A stretch of 64,000 nt of DNA from Lasioglossum baleicum (lineage: Eukaryota; Arthropoda; Insecta; Hymenoptera; Halictidae), in contig NW_027469331.1 in the NCBI RefSeq assembly GCF_051020765.1, positions 1-64,000 of the forward strand, given 5' to 3'. Shown in pieces: positions 59,617 to 64,000 of the stretch. The position numbers and the translations under genes were made by a program. Positions within the stretch are counted from its first letter, which is position 1, and each line of letters starts with the position of its first letter. A model generated the notes under the pieces. The model was not told where the DNA came from, searched no databases, and saw only the letters and a program-made list of their open reading frames with translations.

Positions 59617-62600
59617 ATCACGATTTATTCGAGCTTATGTCAGATTCGACGATTCTTCGTTTCAGAAGTGTATTTCTGTGCGGAATCGCTGTTTCGCGTG
59701 CTATATCAGTGCATTTGCATGCAAGTATGCGAAATTGGCACGGAAACTCCGATTCGGCAAGCACGACCACGCTTCATTCGAGCTTATGTCTGTTTCGACA
59801 TTCTTCGTTTCAGAAGTGTATTTCTGTGCGGAATCGCTGTTTCGCGCGCTAGATCAGTGCGTTTGCATGCAAGTATGCGAAATTGGAATCGAAACTCCGA
59901 CCCGGCAATCACGATCACGATTTATTCGAGCTTATGTCAGATTCGACGATTCTTCGTTTCAGAAGTGTATTTCTGTGCGGAATCGCTGTTTCGCGTGCTA
60001 TATCAGTGCATTTGCATGCAAGTATGCGAAATTGGAATAGAAACTCCGACCCGGCAAGCACGATCACAATTTATTCGAGCTTATGTCAGACTCGACGATT
60101 CTTCGTTTGAGAAGTTTATTTCTGTGCGGAATCGCTGTTTCGCGCGCTAGATCAGTGCATTTGCATGCAAATATGCGAAATTGGCACGAAAACTCCGATT
60201 CGGCAAGCACGATCACGATTTATTCGAGCTTATGTCAGATTCGACGATTCTTCGTTTCAGAAGTGTATTTCTGTGCGGAATCGCCGTTTAGCGTGCTAGA
60301 TCAGTGCATTTGTATGCAAATATGCGAAATTGGAACGAAAACTCCGATTCGGCAAGCACGATCACGATTTATTCGAGCTTATGTCAGATTCGACGATTCT
60401 TCGTTTCAGAAGTGTATTTCTGTGCGGAATCGCTGTTTCGCGTGCTATATCAGTGCATTTGCATGCAAGTATGCGAAATTGGCACGGAAACTCCGATTCG
60501 GAAAGCACGACCACGATTTATTCGAGCTTATGTCAGATTCGACGATTCTTCGTTTCAGAAGTGTATTTCTGTGCGGAATCGCTGTCTCGCGTGCTATATC
60601 AGTGCATTTGCATGCAAGTATGCGAAATTGGAATAGAAACTCTGACCCGGCAAGTAGGATCACAATTTATTCGAGCCTATGTCAGATTCGACGATTTTTC
60701 GTTTCAGAAGTGTATTTCTGTGCGGAATCGCTGTTTCGCGTGCTAGATCAGTATATTTGTATGCAGATATGCGAAATTGGCACGGCAACTCCGATTTGGC
60801 AAGCACGATCACGATTTATTCGAGCTTATGTCAGATTCGACGATTCTTCGTTTCAGAAGTGTATTTCTGTGCGGAATCGCTGTTTAGCGTGCTAGATCAG
60901 TGCATTTGTATGCAAATATGCGAAATTGGCACGAAAACTCCGATTCGGCAAGCACGATCACGATTTATTCGAGCTTATGTCACATTCGACGATTCTTCGT
61001 TTGAGAAGTGTATTTCTGTGCGGAATCGCTGTTTCGCGCGCTAGATCAGTGCATTTGCATGCAAGTATGAGTAATTGGAATCGAAACTCCGACCCGGCAA
61101 TCACGACCACGATTTATTCGAGCTTATGTCAGATTCGACGATTCTTCGTTTCAGAAGTGTATTTCTGTGCGGAATCGCTGTTTCGCGCGCTAGATCAGTG
61201 CATTTGCATGCAAGTATGAGTAATTGGAATCGAAACTCCGACCCGGCAATCACGATCACGATTTATTCGAGCTTATGTCAGATTCGACGATTCTTCGTTT
61301 CAGAAGTGTATTTCTGTGCGGAATCGCTGTTTCGCGTGCTATATCAGTGCATTTGCATGCAAGTATGCGAAATTGGCACGGAAACTCCGATTCGGCAAGC
61401 ACGACCACGATTCATTCGAGCTTATGTCTGTTTCGACATTCTTCGTTTCAGAAGTGTATTTCTGTGCGGAATCGCTGTTTCGCGCGCTAGATCAGTGCGT
61501 TTGCATGCAAGTATGCGAAATTGGAATCGAAACTCCGACCCGGCAAGCACGACCACGATTCATTCGAGCTTATGTCAGATTCGACGATTCTTCGTTTCAG
61601 AAGTGTATTTCTGTGCGGAATCGCTGTTTCGCGTGCTATATCAGTGCATTTGCATGCAAGTATGAGAAATTGGAATAGAAAATCCGACCCGGCAATCACG
61701 ATCACGATTTATTCGAGCTTATGTCAGATTCGACGATTCTTCGTTTCAGAAGTGTATTTCTGTGCGGAATCGCTGTTTCGCGTGCTATATCAGTGCATTT
61801 GCATGCAAGTATGCGAAATTGGAATAGAAAATCCGACCCGGCAAGCACGATCACCATTTATTCGAGCCGATGTCTGTTTCGACATTCTTCGTTTCAGAAG
61901 TGTATTTCTGTGCGGAATCGCCGTTTCGCGCGCTGGATCAGTGCGTTTGCATGCAAGTATGAGAAATTGGAATCGAAACTCCGACCCGGCAATCACGATC
62001 ACGATTTATTCGAGCTTATGTCAGATTCGACGATTCTTCGTTTCAGAAGTGTATTTCTGTGCGGAATCGCTGTTTCGCGTGCTATATCAGTGCATTTGCA
62101 TGCAAGTATGCGAAATTGGAATAGAAACTCCGACCCGGCAAGCACGATCACAATTTATTCGAGCTTATGTCAGATTCGACGATTCTTCGTTTGAGAAGTG
62201 TATTTCTGTGCGGAATCGCTGTTTCGCGCGCTAGATCAGTGCATTTGCATGCAAGTATGAGTAATTGGAATCGAAACTCCGACCCGGCAATCACGACCAC
62301 GATTTATTCGAGCTTATGTCAGATTCGACGATTCTTCGTTTCAGAAGTGTATTTCTGTGCGGAATCGCTGTCTCGCGTGCTATATCAGTGCATTTGCATG
62401 CAAGTATGCGAAATTGGCACGGAAAGTCCGATTTGGCAAGCACGATCACGATTTATTCGAGCCTATGTCTGTTTCGACATTCTTCGTTTCAGAAGTGTAT
62501 TTCTGTGCGGAATCGCTGTTTCACGCGCTAGATCAGTGCATTTGCATGCAAGTATGAGAAATTGGAATCGAAACTCCGACCCGGCAATCACGATCACGAT

Positions 62601-63486
62601 TTATTCGAGCTTATGTCAGATTCGACGATTCTTCGTTTCAGCAGTGTATTTCTGTGCGGAATCGCTGTTTCGCGTGCTATATCAGTGCATTTCCATGCAA
62701 GTATGCAAAATTGGCACGGAAACTCCGATTCGGCAAGCACGATCACGATTTATTCGAGCTTATGTCAGATTCGACGATTCTTCGTTTCAGAAGTGTATTT
62801 CTGTGTGGAATCGCTGTTTCGCGCGCTAGATCAGTGCATTTGCATGCAAGTATGAGTAATTGGAATCGAAACTCCGACCCGGCAATCACGACCACGATTT
62901 ATTCGAGCTTATGTCAGATTCGACGATTCTTCGTTTCAGAAGTGTATTTCTGCGCGGAATCGCTGTCTCGCGTGCTATATCAGTGCATTTGCATGCAAGT
63001 ATGACAAATTGGAATAGAAACTCCGACCCGGCAAGTACGATCACAATTTATTCGAGCCTATCTCAGATTCGACGATTCTTCGTTTCAGAAGTGTATTTCT
63101 GTGCGGAATCGCTGTTTCGCGTGCTAGATCAGTATATTTGTATGCAGATATGCGAAATTGGCACGGAAAGTCCGATTTGGCAAGCACGATCACGATTTAT
63201 TCGAGCTTATGTCAGATTCGACGATTCTTCGTTTCAGAAGTGTATTTCTGTGTGGAATCGCTGTTTCGCGCGCTAGATCAGTGCATTTGCATGCAAATAT
63301 GCGAAATTGGCACGAAAACTCCGATTCGGCAAGCACGATCACGATTTATTCGAGCTTATGTCAGATTCGACGATTCTTCGTTTGAGAAGTGTATTTCTGT
63401 GCGGAATCGCTGTTTCGCGCGCTAGATCAGTGCATTTGCATGCAAGTATGAGTAATTGGAATCGAAACTCCGACCCGGCAATCACG
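59617..63486. repeat. HOR E copy 3 (26 monomers, 3,870 bp)
   Basis: Matches copy 1 at offset 9,227 and copy 2 at 3,870 or 5,357 depending on which side of the internal duplication is compared. All the E diagnostic changes are present (CACGCTTCATT near 59,772, GAAGTTTATTTC near 60,113, GAGCCGATGTC near 61,867, GCCTATCTCAG near 63,060). Confidence 0.88.
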
Positions 63487-64000
63487 ATCACGATTTATTC
63501 GAGCTTATGTCAGATTCGACGATTCTTCGTTTCAGAAGTGTATTTCTGTGCGGAATCGCTGTTTCGCGTGCTATATCAGTGCATTTGCATGCAAGTATGC
63601 GAAATTGGCACGGAAACTCCGATTCGGCAAGCACGACCACGATTCATTCGAGCTTATGTCTGTTTCGACATTCTTCGTTTCAGAAGTGTATTTCTGTGCG
63701 GAATCGCTGTCTCGCGTGCTATATCAGTGCATTTGCATGCAAGTATGCGAAATTGGAATAGAAACTCCGACCCGGCAAGTAGGATCACAATTTATTCGAG
63801 CCTATGTCAGATTCGACGATTCTTCGTTTCAGAAGTGTATTTCTGTGCGGAATCGCTGTTTCGCGTGCTAGATCAGTATATTTGTATGCAGATATGCGAA
63901 ATTGGCACGGTAACTCCGATTTGGCAAGCACGATCACGATTTATTCGAGCTTATGTCAGATTCGACGATTCTTCGTTTCAGAAGTGTATTTCTGTGCGGA
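63487..64000. repeat. Start of a further E-like unit, diverging; array continues past the window
   Basis: Agrees with the E start for about 155 bp, then differs: CACGATTCATT near 63,642 where all three E copies have CACGCTTCATT, and GTCTCGCGTGCTATATC near 63,710 where E has TTTCGCGCGCTAG. The rest resembles D-type monomers, with CAAGTAGGATCAC near 63,776 and GCAGATATGCG near 63,888. The last, partial monomer begins at 63,874. Confidence 0.75.

Larger units (their letters stand above)
1..64000. repeat. Satellite DNA array, ~149-bp monomer, about 430 head-to-tail copies
   Basis: The same ~149-bp unit recurs from the first to the last base with no interruption, no inverted unit and no foreign insertion. 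Starting each monomer at CAGTGCAT (position 1, then 150, 299, 448 and so on), the phase slips only by single-base deletions. At 29,044 the slip is 12 and at 63,874 it is 48, so there are 429 whole monomers plus 127 bp. Monomers differ from each other mainly at monomer positions 13-63; positions 103-135 are close to invariant. The uniform orientation, nucleosome-like length and nested higher-order structure are typical of centromeric or pericentromeric satellites in eukaryotes, but centromere identity is inferred. I do not recognise the family or species. No gene is present in any part of this interval. Confidence 0.98.
29031..64000. repeat. Right satellite domain (HOR families D, E and block F)
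   Basis: About 234 monomers and 36 single-base deletions. Diagnostic variants not seen to the left are ATGAGTAATTGG (from ~32.2 kb), GCGCTGGATCAGTGCG (from ~30.98 kb), GTGTGGAATCGC (from ~31.99 kb), GTCACATTCGACG (from ~32.1 kb) and GATCACCATTT (from ~34.9 kb). S-type CACAAATGAA monomers are absent. The 148-bp deletion monomer is more than twice as frequent here (about 15% of units against about 6% on the left). It therefore looks homogenised separately from the left domain, though both share the same monomer backbone. Confidence 0.85.

Noticed and set aside
50390..63486. Identical E copies taken as an assembly duplication artefact
   Set aside because: Not excluded, but the internal 1,487-bp difference in copy 2 and the in-register junctions are more simply explained by real unequal crossover. 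Long-read evidence would decide.
1..64000. CRISPR array (regular direct repeats)
   Set aside because: The repeated unit is the whole ~149 bp with no unique spacers, no 20-50 bp repeat/spacer alternation and no cas genes.
1..64000. Bacterial or phage repeat protein gene (tandem repeat domains)
   Set aside because: A coding repeat would keep a multiple-of-three period and one open frame. Here the period is 149 or 148 and stops are polymorphic in all frames.

Overview
The whole 64-kb window is one uninterrupted tandem satellite array of a ~149-bp monomer, always head-to-tail in the same orientation. Monomer boundaries (set at the CAGTGCAT-like start) fall at 1 + 149k minus the number of 1-bp deletions passed. 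Monomer 430 starts at 63874, which gives 429 complete monomers with a net 48 single-base deletions and a 127-bp partial monomer at the end. I see no gene, RNA gene, transposon, CRISPR array or single-copy sequence. The many open frames are by-products of a repeat whose length is not a multiple of three.

This kind of DNA points to a eukaryotic chromosome, most likely centromeric or pericentromeric heterochromatin assembled from long reads. The species cannot be read from the sequence and I do not recognise the monomer. By hand count the first monomer is 45% GC with 14 CpGs (about 1.9 times expectation). This argues against a heavily CpG-methylated germline such as vertebrate or plant satellite, and would fit for example an insect. 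Both window ends lie inside the array.

Layout. A left domain (1 to ~29,030) is built from two higher-order repeats (HORs): a 14-monomer unit 'C' of 2,084-2,085 bp (1-2085, 13853-15936, 15937-~17950, 18916-21000, 21001-~22955) and a 16-monomer unit 'A' of 2,383 bp (3905, 6288, 9118, 26246). It also carries large segmental duplications of about 4.4 and 4.6 kb and a private divergent 'S' monomer pair. A right domain (~29,031-64,000) lacks S monomers and has its own variants and HORs: a 14-monomer unit 'D' of 2,085 bp (39415-44208, older copy at ~31.9-34.4 kb), a recurring ~1-kb block 'F', and a 26-monomer unit 'E' of 3,870 bp (50390-63486). One E copy contains a fresh 1,487-bp, 10-monomer tandem duplication.

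The pieces behave as an array shaped by in-register unequal crossover. Block duplications of 1, 4, 10, 14, 16 and 26 monomers are visible, and none breaks monomer phase. Within the monomer the conserved features are a nested dyad (monomer positions 93-131), ~10-bp alternation of AT- and GC-rich dinucleotides over a nucleosome-sized unit, and an octamer ATTTGCAT that becomes a perfect 14-bp palindrome in some subtypes. The S2 subtype carries four changes that rebuild one stem-loop in a new register. Centromere function is inference; none of it is shown by the sequence alone.
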